Source: Dysidea avara
Taxonomy: Eukaryota; Porifera; Demospongiae; Dictyoceratida; Dysideidae
Assembly (NCBI RefSeq): GCF_963678975.1
Contig: NC_089279.1
Location: forward strand, 36,041,933 to 36,105,932
DNA length: 64,000 nucleotides
Direction: 5' to 3'
The notes below the pieces were generated by a model. The model was given only the letters and a program-made list of their open reading frames with translations. It was not told where the DNA came from and did not search any database. This document shows, one piece after another, positions 35,382 to 46,939 of this stretch. Numbering within the stretch: position 1 is the first letter of the stretch; every line of letters starts with the position of its first letter. Position numbers and translations under genes: made by a program.

Positions 35382-35732
35382 TATATATATATTTGTTCCC
35401 TAAAATAATCAACCTCATCAACTGACAGAAATAGCTGCTGGCTCTGGCGATTCTCATATTTGTGACCTTCCTCTTGTAAAAACTGGGATACATTGAAAAA
35501 TCTATCATCACTTGTTGGTGGTAATTTTCTAGAGTAATCGTCACCACTACAGTGACCACTTTCTGATCGTTGCTCCATTTTGCTCTGATCATTTACTGCT
35601 TGTGGTAGTACAGCTGAACAACTTGGTGTCATTTTAGCAATTTCTTTACTGCTCTTGTTAGCAGCATATTTCACTGTTGGCTTGTTTACTAATTGAAATT
35701 GTTCCCATATCTGATCTAAATCCAATCCTTTA

Positions 35733-36113
35733 TGCACTTGTCAATTTCATGCCCTACCCCTCCACCCCCGGGCGTCCCCACACCCCAGGTGGGGATTTGA
35801 CATTGCTTCTTGTCCCCACCCCTGGAGCAATTGACAGTTGTCCAATTCACTGACCGATTTTGGGTAGTTGCACTTCTAAACAATAGAATCGCACTTGCTA
35901 TAATTTTACTAGCTACAGGGCAGGTTTATTACTAGTCGCATGCATGAAATATGCGCTTAGTCATCCTTGAGGTGTTGTCAAATCCCCTACTATTGGAGTG
36001 GGGACATAGTGGAGATTTGACAGCCGATTTTGCCCCAGTAGTGGGGAATTTGACACCACGATTTGTCAAATCCCCTGTATTCCGGGGGGTGGGGCATGAA
36101 ATTGACAAGTGCA
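35733..36113. mobile_element. MITE inserted in the MPHOSPH10 coding sequence, TTA target duplication
   Basis: TGCACTTGTCAATTTCATGC and GCATGAAATTGACAAGTGCA are perfect 20-bp inverted ends, flanked by TTA at 35730-35732 and 36114-36116. Removing the element and one TTA leaves an uninterrupted frame (LHTKGLDLDQIWEQF on the minus strand). The element is 381 bp, so with the duplication it adds 128 codons exactly but contains stops. GGGGATTTGAC/GTCAAATCCCC units recur inside. TTA with these ends suits PIF/Harbinger or a relative. Confidence 0.88.
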
Positions 36114-36250
36114 TTAGTGTGAAGGGCGCGTCCTGGATTGCCATAACTGAATAATTCCTGACTTAGCGCCAAACAATTGGTTTTTAAGCTCATAAGGTAT
36201 CGCTCGGGACGCGACAAATTAACTTCGAATTTTTGCAATAATCCATCCAT

Positions 36251-36519
36251 GCTACCACGTGTGCATAACACGTGACAGCATTGTCTAATTAACGCGCTCT
36301 TGGGAAGTACGGAAACGTGGACTGGATTATGGGGAGTGGTACTAATACACTCTCCCAAAACCCTTGTCAACAGGTGCTATTGCCAATATCTCGATATACT
36401 CGCTGGTTTAGAACTTTCACACCCTGCATTGCAGCATTGGTAGCTAGCTAGCTAGCTAGACAGTTTAGCTACCATAGCTAATTAGCTATCAGTGTATAAT
36501 GGCTGGATTCGCAGTTGTG
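36251..36519. promoter_or_regulatory. Upstream region of MPHOSPH10
   Basis: Presumed 5'UTR and promoter by position only. It includes a short TAGC tandem (TAGCTAGCTAGCTAGCTAG at 36440-36458). No core element recognised. Confidence 0.3.
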
Positions 36520-36522
36520 TTA

Positions 36523-36843
36523 TGCACCTATCAATGTTAAGCCCCACTATCCCCCTTCCGGGCTTACTAGGGGATTAGTGGGAGATTTTGACCTGATTTG
36601 ATCTGAAACTCTGCCCCACTAGTGGGGCATTTGACCGCTCGAAATTTTAGGCGTTTGTTTTATCTTGCAAGCTAAAGGAATTGAGCTGTTTCCTAAAGTA
36701 CGTAACAGCCATACTACATGGAGATTTGACCACTAGTCGTTCCCCCATGGGTGGAGAATTTGATTTTTCAAAAAGTCAAATCCCCATCATTCCCCCCACT
36801 ACGCCCGGGAGGGGGTAGGTGGGGGATAACATTGATAGGTGCA
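36523..36843. mobile_element. Second MITE of the TGCAC family, TTA target duplication
   Basis: TGCACCTATCAATGTTA and the right end TAACATTGATAGGTGCA are inverted repeats, with TTA at 36520-36522 and 36844-36846. Inner CCCCACTATCCCCC / GGTGGGGGATA stretches pair as well. It is a 321-bp non-coding relative of 35733-36113, 410 bp away. Confidence 0.85.
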
Positions 36844-36849
36844 TTAAAT

Positions 36850-38690
36850 GTTCAAGATAATGTCATTAGGTGAATCGATCCGTCTGTAAAGAAAACAGTC
36901 ATCTGCGCCCGAAAAGGCGACATGAAGAGGACATTTAAGTGTCGTGTCAGTCCGGTCTATACTAATCATCGAGTATATTGTTAGGGCCTGCCTTGTGGAA
37001 GCAAGGTCGGATTTAGGGGGCTGCATGGGATGCTGAAGCACCCCTTCCCCTCCAGAATTTTAGTGCTAGCTAGAGATCCATATGATATAGGTGCAATTGC
37101 ATTTTAAGTACACACTGGTAATGAAAACTGCCGCATGAGCAAGAAGGAAAAAACTAGGGACCAACAATAGTTTGTAAAAATTATAAGAGGTACTACGAAA
37201 TACTCTAATAGAGCAGTCAAATAGTACATTCATTAAAGCTTTTCTAAACTATAAAGAACAAAAGCCAATGTTTTTGCTGAAATTAAACCTATGTTCTTCT
37301 GCACTGCTATATATCTCATCATTGTGCCAAGCATCCTGCCTTACCAGTTGCTTAGAAGTTATAAAATTTGACCATGAACCATGCACATGAAATAAATTTT
37401 TCTTTCTGGGAATAAATTCTTTTAGTTAAATATGTGGTCTCAGTTGTAGCTACAAATTTGATATTTGGATTGATATACTTCCGTGACAACTAAAAATATT
37501 AATCAGGCATGTGACCAAGTACATTTTTGCTAATTTTTTAAATCCATCAGTCTGATTCTCAGGCTTAAATTTCTTTTTCTGCAATGCTTAACAGAGGCAG
37601 ATGATGCAGGAAATATTTTGCCACAATGGAAAGGTAAGGATATAATGCTTTGTGAAAAAAAGTTTACAGGATTGGTTTTAACTGGTATAGGGGGCTTCCA
37701 AGCAGTATTGCTCAGCATGTTTCAGTTGCTACGTATATACATAAGTTGAGTTGTCTTCTTCACGAGCAGTACTAGTGTTGTCTAACAGAGCAAGTGCTAA
37801 CACTAATTCAACAAACCCTATAGCCTTACTAGTTACTACCTCATTCAGGTTTAGGGCAGAAAGTTTTTGCCAACCATTCTCTTCGACTATAAATTTAAAC
37901 AACACAGAATTCCAATTAAGCAGCTGTTTGTGGCATATATTAGGGTAGTAAAAGTACTAAAGAACTCCAAAAAGTTGAAAACTACACCAAGCAAGTATCT
38001 ATAAAGTTAACAAACCTACAATGTCTGGGGCTACACCTTTATACTTGATCAAGCTACGACAACAAAATGTGTCCACTGTAGCTGTATATCCCTTCTACTT
38101 GTATATTGCATTTGAAAGAGTACGTAAAGGTTTATAATAATAGTTTTGTATTAACATAAATGGCAATAGTTGTACAACTTTGCCAAAGTTGTACAACTTT
38201 GCCTTAATTCAAAGGAGATGTTAATACAATAACTATATTATACTAGCCTTTCCTGATGAAATAAAATTGAAACTAACTCTTTGAGCGGTGTCATGGTTTA
38301 GCGTTATTACGTATTAGCATCAAGTTGGGGAAATATCTTACAGCTTCTGGAGATTACACTCCTATACCCCTTGAAATTCAACATTGGACTCAAACCATAC
38401 TGCTTATGATGCTTATGCTCATATTCGGTTTATTAAATTCACTCAAAACTATTACTAAATTCAATCTCAGTAGAGTAAATTTACAACATTTTTCTGTGAG
38501 GGTGCCCCCAGACCCCCAGATATAGAGAATACTCCACACGCTGAATGTATTGTACACTATACTGCCACTTTTCTTAGTCCCCGTGCCCCTAGCTTAACAC
38601 CCCTCCCCCTTGAAATCCTAGTCTTGGGAACACTCGGCTAACAACCCTTACAGGTGCTGAGGAATAACAAACAACACATTGTGCATGGCC
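36850..38690. other. Intergenic, no gene recognised
   Basis: It contains one TACTCTAATAGAGCAGTCAA motif (37201-37220) and a small palindrome GGCAAAGTTGTACAACTTTGCC-like at 38170-38203. GGGTGCCCCCAGACCCCCAG near 38500 belongs to a dispersed repeat also seen at 55570 and 56560. Confidence 0.4.
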
Positions 38691-38789
38691 AGGCAGGAAA
38701 TCAGCAATCCTGACACTTCCACATATTCCATAATGCTTTAACTTCAGTAGAAAACCTTAAAGTTTTACTAAACCCCACATTGTAGAAAC

Positions 38790-39250
38790 AAAGGTGTTCT
38801 AAAACACCTTTTTGGGTGTCCTAACTACTATGTCTGTGGGGCTCCCTTGCGGGGTTTTATTACACTTCATCAGGGTGCTACAAAACTCCCACTAGGGTGT
38901 TAAATAACACCGAATACAAAGAAGTCTGACCCTTTGAAGGGAGGGTACTGGGATAGGTGTAACAGGTTGCTAACAGGATTACCATTTCTAATGTCAAAGA
39001 AAGTCTACCTATTAAAATAGAATCATAACACATGTACAATACATAACACAGCTACATGCTTTTATTTATACCTTGCTTATAATGGTTAGCATTTTGTATT
39101 AATAATAATCTAACAACCAAGCATCTCTTTTGATTGTGGGTTTCCACCGATTTTGACAAAAGCACCCTAATGGTGCAGAGAAACACCCCTAAAGGTGTGA
39201 GTGTAATATAACACCCTATATGTTGGGTGTAATTAAACACCTCCATCAGT
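38790..39250. repeat. Cluster of short AAACACC/GGTGTT hairpin words
   Basis: GGTGTTCTAAAACACC, GGGTGTTAAATAACACC, AACACCCCTAAAGGTGT and GGGTGTAATTAAACACC recur over 450 bp, each a small inverted repeat. They surround or interrupt the LINE fragment. Element borders are unclear. Confidence 0.5.
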
Positions 39251-39251
39251 A

Positions 39252-39620
39252 TAGTATCAATCAATTGTAGTTCTGCTGAACAGTTTTCACAAAATCCAAA
39301 TTGAGCATCTGACAACATATGATGGCTAGATAGGTGCTTCATAAGATCTTGCTGCAAACACAGGTAAGTGAAATAGGAGTTTGTTTGGTTTGATCCTTGA
39401 CCTTTTTTGAACAATGAAGTTACCAATACTATCTTCCAATCTTGAGACACAATTCCTTGGTGCAATGAGGCAGCAAATAATAAAGCTAAGATAGGAGAGA
39501 TTTCAGTTGACAGTGATTTTAATAGTTCAGGTAGGGAAGCTTGTCTGCACCATGTATGTCTAATTCATAAAGTAAGTGACACCAGTTTGACTGATTTCAA
39601 ATTCAGGCATGGCTAGCTGA
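39252..39620 (-). mobile_element. Non-LTR retrotransposon (LINE) fragment, reverse transcriptase N-terminal part
   Basis: Read on the minus strand it gives LLFAASLHQGIVSQDWKIVL, FKKGQGSN and LSDAQFGFCENCSAELQLI. These correspond to the usual P..WK.A.V.P.FKKG ... L...QFGFR...S...L entry region of LINE reverse transcriptases. The frame is broken upstream, and only about 120 codons are readable. The catalytic FADD box is not in this piece. It is a dead fragment of a Jockey/CR1-like element. Confidence 0.7.
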
Positions 39621-39713
39621 TTGAGGGCTATATACAGGTCCCAGATAGGGGCATGGATGCTCACTGCTTATAAAATAGTGGCAGAAAACTATTTATTTAG
39701 TATTAGCCTTCTC

Positions 39714-41620
39714 TAGTAGAGCGGCGTAGCTAGCAAAACTGCACAACTGAGTAAATTGTGCACTTTGTGCAGAAAACATGAAACTTTGTATAGTATCTAC
39801 CTCCCATGAAGTGTATTTTGAGATGTGGAGCCATCACAGATTTGACCTTTGGTATCCTCTACAGCTCATTTTATGCTCAAAAATAGTGATCTTTGTCTAT
39901 ATATCACCCATACAACACTCAATTTGTTCAAACTAGGTGCCAAATTGAAGACCTTTATCCACGAAACAAATTGATACTTGTTGCAAGTTCATAGCATATT
40001 CCATTTCAAAGTTATGGTCATTTTTACCAGCAGCAAATTCATATAAATCCAACCACCCACGCAAATACACTCATCTACATTCTTGTTTGCCATTCAATTT
40101 TTGTATATTTTTTAGCTCACCATGAGCACTGCAGGTTGCATATACAACCAAAAAGTGGAGAGAGATATCCAGGGGTGGGGCATGTACCCTCCTCTTTTGT
40201 GGTAGTTAAATAAAAGTAGTTCATAATTATATGTATGTTGCCTTATCAACAGTTTTAACTACAATGGAGATTCAGTAATAGTTCATTGGGGGCGGGGTGA
40301 TTTTTTATCCCCTTTGACAAATAAACTCCTTAATCTATAAATCAAAATCTCAGTGAATACGTCAACAACAACTGTAATATTCAATGAAATACATGACATG
40401 TGTATTTTTTCTTGTACAACAGCCCAGAACTGTACCTGAGAATACAAGCATGAGATTACTTCTCATCATTGTCAGGTACTGTAGGTCATTCTCAGGTACT
40501 TTAGAGGTTGTACCTGAGAATGCATCAGTGGGAGTCTAAAATATCCTGGGTGCATGGCATACCCCTTTAGATGCCATGTGTTTAAACTAGTTATGAACAC
40601 AAAGATCTTTATACCATCGTCCCCCATTACTCTCATTGTGACTCCCCTTTAGCCATTTCCTAGATGAAGGTCTAATTGATAGTACTGTTTCTAAAACCTG
40701 TATACTAAAGTTTTATTGCTGTAAAGCTTTGAAAAATACTTTTTTTTGAAGTCTGTTAGCTTTTTAGCTATATACTTGCAAACATGGAACACATTTTGCT
40801 ATATGGAACCAAACCTCAGACTCCAGTCACTCCACAACATCTTGGGTGTGTGTGTCTCTAAAGGCAAATATTTATTTAAGGGGATACAAGATGTAGGTAT
40901 AGTTCAGTGCCATAATCTCCCTATAGTCAGTTCACAAAATTATCTATCAATACGGTGTGTTAGATACGTATAAGGCTTTTAAGGCTTTTCAGTAAACGTG
41001 ACTGATAGTAGCATGTATAACCTCAAGAGTTTTATGCATTAAAATATTATACAGAAGCAAAATTATAGCCATACAACCTCAAATTTGAGTTTAATCTAAT
41101 GACGAAACTAGCTACATATATTATGACGTTTGTTGATTTATCTCACAGTATTGTACATAACCCCTACGCCTCACTCCTGGTATCTCTCCATGTTTTGGTT
41201 GTATATGTAACCTGCAGTGCTCATGGTTAGAATAAAAAATAAATAATTGAATGGCAAATAAAGAATGTAGATTAAGGGTGTAATTGCATGGGAGGTTGAC
41301 TTTAACTATGAATTTGCTGCCGGTAAAAATTACCATAACTTTGAAATGGAATAGGCTATGAACTTGCAATAAGTATCAACTTGTTTCTTGGATAAAAATC
41401 TTCAATTTGGCACCTAGTTTGAACAAATTGAGTGTTTTAAGGGTGATATATAGACAAAGGTCACTATTTTTGAGCACAAAATAAACTGTAGAGGACAACA
41501 AAGGTCAAATCTGCGATGGATCCATATCTCAAAATATATTTCATGGTAGGTAGATACTATGTGTAAAGTTTCATACTCTCTGCACAAACTGTACAAATAT
41601 TTCACTAAGCCGCTCTACTA
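39714..41620. mobile_element. Foldback element with about 440-bp arms
   Basis: The ends are TAGTAGAGCGGC and GCCGCTCTACTA. The left arm (39714 to about 40160) is matched in reverse by about 41190-41620, with paired phrases such as TTCAAACTAGGTGCCAAATT and AATTTGGCACCTAGTTTGAA. A loop of about 1 kb (40165-41190) has no recognisable protein. The outer arm text is related to 53495-54186. It is a non-autonomous DNA transposon. Confidence 0.8.
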
Positions 41621-41639
41621 ATAATGCACACCATCCTTC

Positions 41640-42440
41640 TGTAATGTTGACACTCCACAGTAGTCAGTTTTAAGTGACTTTATAAACAATTCTTTTCCCA
41701 CTTTCATGGGATTCACTGATAATAACAGACATGTATTTATTGTAGGAATTATGACATACATTTCTTTAATTCCTTAAAATGGACCCAGTCAGAATATTGG
41801 TTTGATGACTTGTAACTCCTTGGCTTCTGCTGGCGCTGCCTTAACTTTCTGCTAATTTATGGTTTGTGACTATTAGCTTAGTTGGAACAAACATTTCCAG
41901 CAAGTCCAGTAGTTGGTACGGAAGCTACACCACATCTGCATGTTTGATGAGTGATACAATACTGTAATCTTATAAGCAGCATTTTGATGCTCATTTCTTG
42001 TAAATTTGCTCTCAATTTCCTTTGTTGTTTTTAATATAATTATTATATGTTACTTTTAAAGTCATGTTGACCAACACTATGTCATGGTCACTAATATCAG
42101 CCTTTATACCAGGTAAGGGTTTGCATGTTTGAATCAGTGATGGCTGCATGATCAGTGAATAACAGGTCAAAAGTTACTGAGAGTACGTACAGCATCGTAC
42201 ACTTTTCAATGTTGAGTTTCATAATATACAGTGTATTCCCATGTCTCTAATTGAAGAAAGTCATTTTGTAGTATATTTTAATGTCAGTAGGTGAGTCTGT
42301 ATAGATGAATAATGCAATCATCGGTAATCAGCTGACATGAACTGAGACACACTGGACAATCTCATTTATGTAAATAAAAGTGGTCTCAACACAGTACCTT
42401 GAAAGACACGTACACTATAAGTATTTCTATTTCCATGGAA
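41640..42440 (-). mobile_element. Rearranged LINE fragments (RT C-terminal side and endonuclease side)
   Basis: Minus-strand reading from 42425 gives VFQGTVLRPLLF, then a degenerate CIIH (in place of FADD) and KSVRC-like text; this is the GVPQGTVLGPLLF and later region of LINE RT. Directly after it (about 42170-42060) comes FTDHAAIT ... ISDHDIVLVN, the end of an APE-type endonuclease. Endonuclease normally precedes RT, so two pieces are joined out of order. Several stops and shifts are present. It abuts the truncated left side of the Helitron. Confidence 0.6.
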
Positions 42441-42585
42441 TATTTATTACTGTAATAAATTATCATGGCCAATTAAATTTCCCAGTGTATGATAGGTGAG
42501 ATTTAGTTTTTGATCGTTTCCTAAAACATCAGACAGACAAAGTTTGATACATACAAGATAGGTGATGCAGCATTTTGGGCTTTGA

Positions 42586-45500
42586 CAAATATTTCATAGA
42601 AGTGGATGTTTGCATCCAAGAGATGGTCAAACTCCTTCATATAACCAGCTTTACATAATAGATACAGACAAAGCCAATAACTACCGTATGACACAGCCTG
42701 CCAATAAACCATGTCGTGATGATGCGATGCATGTAATTCATGATGTGATGAATAATCAAAGCCCATATTTATTGGCCTACAGGAACATGGCAGATGTGGA
42801 GAAAAGTGAATTATCCAGGACTGTAATTAATGAATGCCAACAATCGACAATCACAATGCAATTCAGAATTGGTAAAGATCGGCGAAGGTACAACATGCCA
42901 CATCATGATGAAGTTGCGGTGGTGTTTGTTGGGGAGGATGGTGCACCTCCAATGGATCGTGACATCATTGTATATCCAAGAAATCAACCTTTACAGAACA
43001 TATCTTACATGTCAGCCAACTGTGACCCAATGATATATCCACTACTGTTTCCATGTGGTGATCCTGGTTGGCACTGTGGGTTAACACATGTTGAGCAATA
43101 TTCCACAGTAAAACGCAACAGAGTCACAATGTTGCAATTTTACACATACAGATTGGCTATAAGGAAAGACTTCAATCCAATTCACCATAGCAAGAAACTA
43201 TTTCAACAATACTTGGTTGATGCCTATGTGAAGGTAGAGAGTCAGCGTCTTGACTATATACGGCGCAATCAACAACAGCTTAGGGTTGAAAAGTACCGAG
43301 GCTTAATGGACCAGATGAATAGCAATGCCAATGATATGAGCTTACCACCTGGCAAGGTAGTGATCTTACCTTCTACTTTTCAGGGAAGTCCACGCTCCTT
43401 GCTACAGAACTATCAGGATGCAATGGCTTTAATTTCTAAATATGGAAAGCCAGATTTGTTTTTAACATTTACATGCAACCCAAAGTGGCAGGAAATCACT
43501 GAGAACTTGCATGATGGTGAAATGCCAATTAATCGCCCAGATTTGTTGGCCAGAGTTTTTAAATTGAAATTGAAGGAGTTGTTGGAAGACATCACCGTAC
43601 ACCATGTACTTGGCAAAGTGGTAGCCAAAATTCATGTCATTGAATTTCAGAAACGTGGACTACCACATTGTCACTTACTGATTCACCTTCATCCTGATGA
43701 TAAATTACGCAACTCTGAGGATATCGATCATATCATTTCTGCAGAAATACCTGATCAGAATGCGAATCATAAACTTTATGACATAGTGCAATCATGCATG
43801 ATACATGGTCCATGTGGATATCTAAGGCCTGGATCGGTATGTATGGAGGACAACACGTGCACTAAAGGTTATCCTAAAGAGTTTTGTGAACATACAATTG
43901 AATCAGTAGATGGATATCCCAAATATCAACGCAGAGATAATGGTAGATCACTGAATGTGATGAATGTTACCGTGGATAATCGGTGGGTTGTTCCATACAA
44001 TCCATGGCTGTTATTGAAGTATGGAGCTCATATTAACCTAGAGGCATGTATGTCGATTAAATCAGTGAAGTATCTGTACAAATATGTCTATAAGGGGCAT
44101 GATTGCATTCAGCTGGAATTTGAGGAGAAGTTTAATCATGATGAAATACATACATTTGTTGATGCCAGATATATAAGCGCACCAGAGGCAGCTTGGAGAT
44201 TATTTGAATTTCCAATGCACCAACAATCTCATACAATTGTATGTCTTGCTGTGCACCTACCTGATGAACAAAGTGTATATTTTTATCATGGTGAGGAGGA
44301 ACATGCACTGCTGAATGCAAGTCATAATGATACACACTTAACAGCTTGGTTCAAGCTAAATCAAGTTGATTCTGATGCAAATAGTTTACTATACACTGAG
44401 ATTCCATCACATTATATATTTGACTGTAAATCAAGGAAATGGAAGAAACGTCAGAGAGGAGGTGACAAAGTAATAAGTAGAATTTATGCAGTATCACCCA
44501 ATGAGACAGAGAGGTACTATTTGCGCAATGTGCTATTACATACCCCCGGTGCCAATAGTTATGCAGATTTACTTAAAGTTGGTGATAGGAAATGTAATTC
44601 ATTCAAGGAAACTTGCCATTGTTTGGGTTTGCTAAAGGATGATGCACAATGGCACAATACCTTGGCTGAAGCTGCTACCTTTCAGATGCCATATCAGCTT
44701 AGGAGAATGCTGGCCATTATATTAACACATGGTGATCCTGCCGAACCATTGCAGCTATGGGAAGACCATAAGGCAGATATAATTGAAGATTATTTGAGAA
44801 GACTATCATTTAATGATGCAGTCCAATGTGGCCTACGTGATTTAAATTCATTGCTTATTCAGACAGGCAAATCATTAATTGATTATGGTATTCCTTTACC
44901 AGTTGAGCATGAAGTTGAATGTGATGCACAACCAGATTATGACCTCAATCAAGTTGCAATCTGGCGTTCTCAACTGAATGTACTACAGAGAGATTTAGCT
45001 AATGCTGTGTTGGATTCTGTCATGTCACCTAATGAATTTAATCCTAGACTGTTTTATTTGGATGGACCAGGTGGAAGTGGAAAAACCTTTACGTATAACT
45101 ATTTAGTTGCAGAGTTGCGTAGTAGGGGATGCAAGGTTGCTACTGCTGCCTGGACTGGTATTGCAGCCACCCTAGTGATTGGGGGACATACAGTTCACAG
45201 TCTGTTTAAGCTGCCTGTACCACTGCTTGATACCAGCTCCTGCAATATCTCACCTACATCGAACTATGCAGCTATGCTAAGAGAAGTATCTCTTTTTGTT
45301 GTTGATGAATCCTCCATGGTACCAGTCTATGCCTTTGATGCCATTGATAGGCTATTAAGAGACATTACAGGCAACAGTAAGGCTTTTGGTGGCAAAGTAT
45401 TTTTGTGGGGAGGTGACTTTCGTCAGGTGCTTCCAGTTGTATGTCATGGACATCCATCTGCCATTGTTGAAAACTGCATTAAAAGTTCCACACTTTGGCC

Positions 45501-46347
45501 ATGTGTAGCCAAATATCAACTCACAACCAACATGAGGGTGCATCAGGATGAAGCTGAATTTTGTGAATGGCTATTAAATCTTGGTGATGGAAAGTTACCA
45601 ATTAGAGACAGTCCACCCTTTAATGGATGCATTCAAATTCCAGGCCATTGTGTAACGGATTCTGTAGTGAAATCAGTCTTTGGAGATGAATTAATCCACG
45701 ACCGAGTGATACTTTGCCCTACAAATGATGAATCACTTAAACTCAATGAGACTATATTAAATCTACTTCCTGGTCAGCCACGCATGTACTTTAGTTATGA
45801 TGATATAGTGTCTGATGATGACAATGAACGTGCACAATATCCTATTGAGTTTCTCAACAGCTTGACACCATCAGGTATACCACCACATCGCCTTACACTG
45901 AAGGTTGGCGCAGTTGTAATACTATTGCGTAATATGAATGTCCATTAAGGTTTGTGCAATGGGACACAGTTACAAGTATGTCACATGCATGATCACAGTA
46001 TTGATGCAGAGGTGCTGACAGGCATGAAAGTGGGCTACAGAGTGCTAATACCACGTATACAACTTGCACCATCTGACAGTGGCATGCCATTTGTGTTATC
46101 ACGGTGTCAATTTCCTTTAAGGCTGGCATACTCAATGACCATAAACAAGGCTCAAGGACAGACATTTGCAAAAGTTGGATTGCATATGGAGCAGCCATGT
46201 TTTGCACATGGACAATTATATGTTGCATTGTCAAGGGCACGAAGATTTGCAGATGTCAAGGTTGAAATTTTAGGCTCTACCAGGCAAGGGACACATAATG
46301 GAGATACATTTACTGCCAATGTAGTGTATAGACAAATATTAAACTGA
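42586..46347 (+). pseudogene. Helitron Rep/helicase (RepHel), 5'-truncated, one internal stop
   Basis: The frame is open from 42586, right after a TGA, and reads HRSGCLHPRDGQTPSYNQLY, a point well inside normal RepHel proteins, so the N-terminal zinc-finger region is missing. Residue numbers count from 42610. The Rep domain has LPHCHLLIHL (HxH metal site, about 354-356) and VKYLYKYVYKG (paired catalytic tyrosines, about 487-495). The SF1/Pif1 helicase has GPGGSGKT (about 819), VVDESSM (about 898), WGGDFRQVLPVV, SMTINKAQGQT and YVALSRARR. A single TAA at 45946-45948 replaces what is normally Gln or Lys in RNMN.xxGLCNGT; the same frame then continues to 46347. The rest of the roughly 1,245 codons is intact, so inactivation looks recent. 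Rolling-circle transposition is the known role of the family. Confidence 0.93.
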
Positions 46348-46524
46348 TTACATTAATTAAATTGATTGTATATATATATGTTAATTGATGCAAATATTAT
46401 ACTGTTGGTATGTAATGATGTGATTACTCCTTGATCATTAGTACTGTTGAATTTAAGTGTATTCACACAATGGGAGATATAAAATTATCTTAGTATCACG
46501 CGCATTTTGCGAGGGTACCACTAG
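46348..46524 (+). mobile_element. Helitron 3' terminus with hairpin and CTAG
   Basis: After the RepHel stop, the sequence ends in CGCATTTTGCG (small stem-loop, 46501-46511), about 9 nt, then CTAG at 46521-46524 followed by T. That matches the family rule of a hairpin 10-12 nt before CTRR and insertion next to T. The 5' terminus of this Helitron is not found, consistent with truncation near 42585. Confidence 0.7.
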
Positions 46525-46569
46525 TTCTATACTAATAAGCTAAACACTGCATATACCTAGCTGTGCATG

Positions 46570-46933
46570 CAGGGCCGCCCACAGGGGGGGGGGGGGGGGA
46601 GGGGGGGGTGGGGCAACTGGGGCATTTTGCCCCGGGCCCCAGCCTGAAAGGGGCCCCAGGAGGCCCCATGAAGGGCCCCCTGAATACCTGTTTAAAAGAT
46701 CGATATACTCTAATAGAGCAGTCAGATCTAAATACTCTAATAGAGCAGTCACAGTATTCTTCAGAGGAGCAGTGTAGCAAGCTTATAGATAAGGAGATAT
46801 GGTTGGTGATGGTAGTTATTATCATTGCCAGCAGGTTGTGACCTTATTTTTTTTTTTTTGGTCTTCACCTTACAACAAGGGCCCCCACTTTAACTCTTTG
46901 CCCTGGGCCCCTTAATTTCTCTGGGCGGCCCTG
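46570..46933. mobile_element. hAT-type MITE, 8-bp target duplication
   Basis: CAGGGCCGCCCA and TGGGCGGCCCTG are inverted ends. The flanks are TGTGCATG (46562-46569) and AGTGCATG (46934-46941), 7 of 8 matching. G-runs and GGGGCCCC phrases fill the outer parts. The core (46705-46880) holds two TACTCTAATAGAGCAGTCA motifs and a segment nearly identical to 51765-51945. Long frames in the G/C-run part are composition artefacts. Confidence 0.8.
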
Positions 46934-46939
46934 AGTGCA

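Larger units (their letters stand above)
31238..36250 (-). pseudogene. MPHOSPH10: MPHOSPH10 (U3 snoRNP protein MPP10), damaged or mis-assembled copy
   Basis: Minus-strand pieces in order: 36250-36114 (MDGLLQKFEVNL), 35732 to about 35383 (LDLDQIWEQFQLVNKPTVKY; DDRFFNVSQFLQEE), about 34150-33992 (Asp-rich, DLDDLDLDNNDDLDDYDF), 32493-32284 (DKPWQLTGEITSQHRPANSL, TPTITEETTRNLEEIIKQR), 31993-31856 (AWDDIERK), 31809-31705 ([17 protein letters not shown]), 31640-31238 (KLRERRKKKKR ... NFESLMSFFARVQEVA). All align to MPP10, the scaffold of the U3 snoRNP for 18S rRNA processing. Three problems show. A 381-bp MITE sits inside the first coding segment and brings an in-frame stop. No acceptor is visible for the Asp-rich exon. 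In the last exon the frame changes by one base near 31400, after KFVN, before the conserved C-terminus. Because MPP10 is essential, this is a decaying duplicate, a damaged allele, or partly assembly error. Confidence 0.75.

Noticed and set aside
46532-46841. Gly/Pro-rich frames on both strands
   Set aside because: They come from G-runs and GGGGCCCC in a MITE, not from coding selection.
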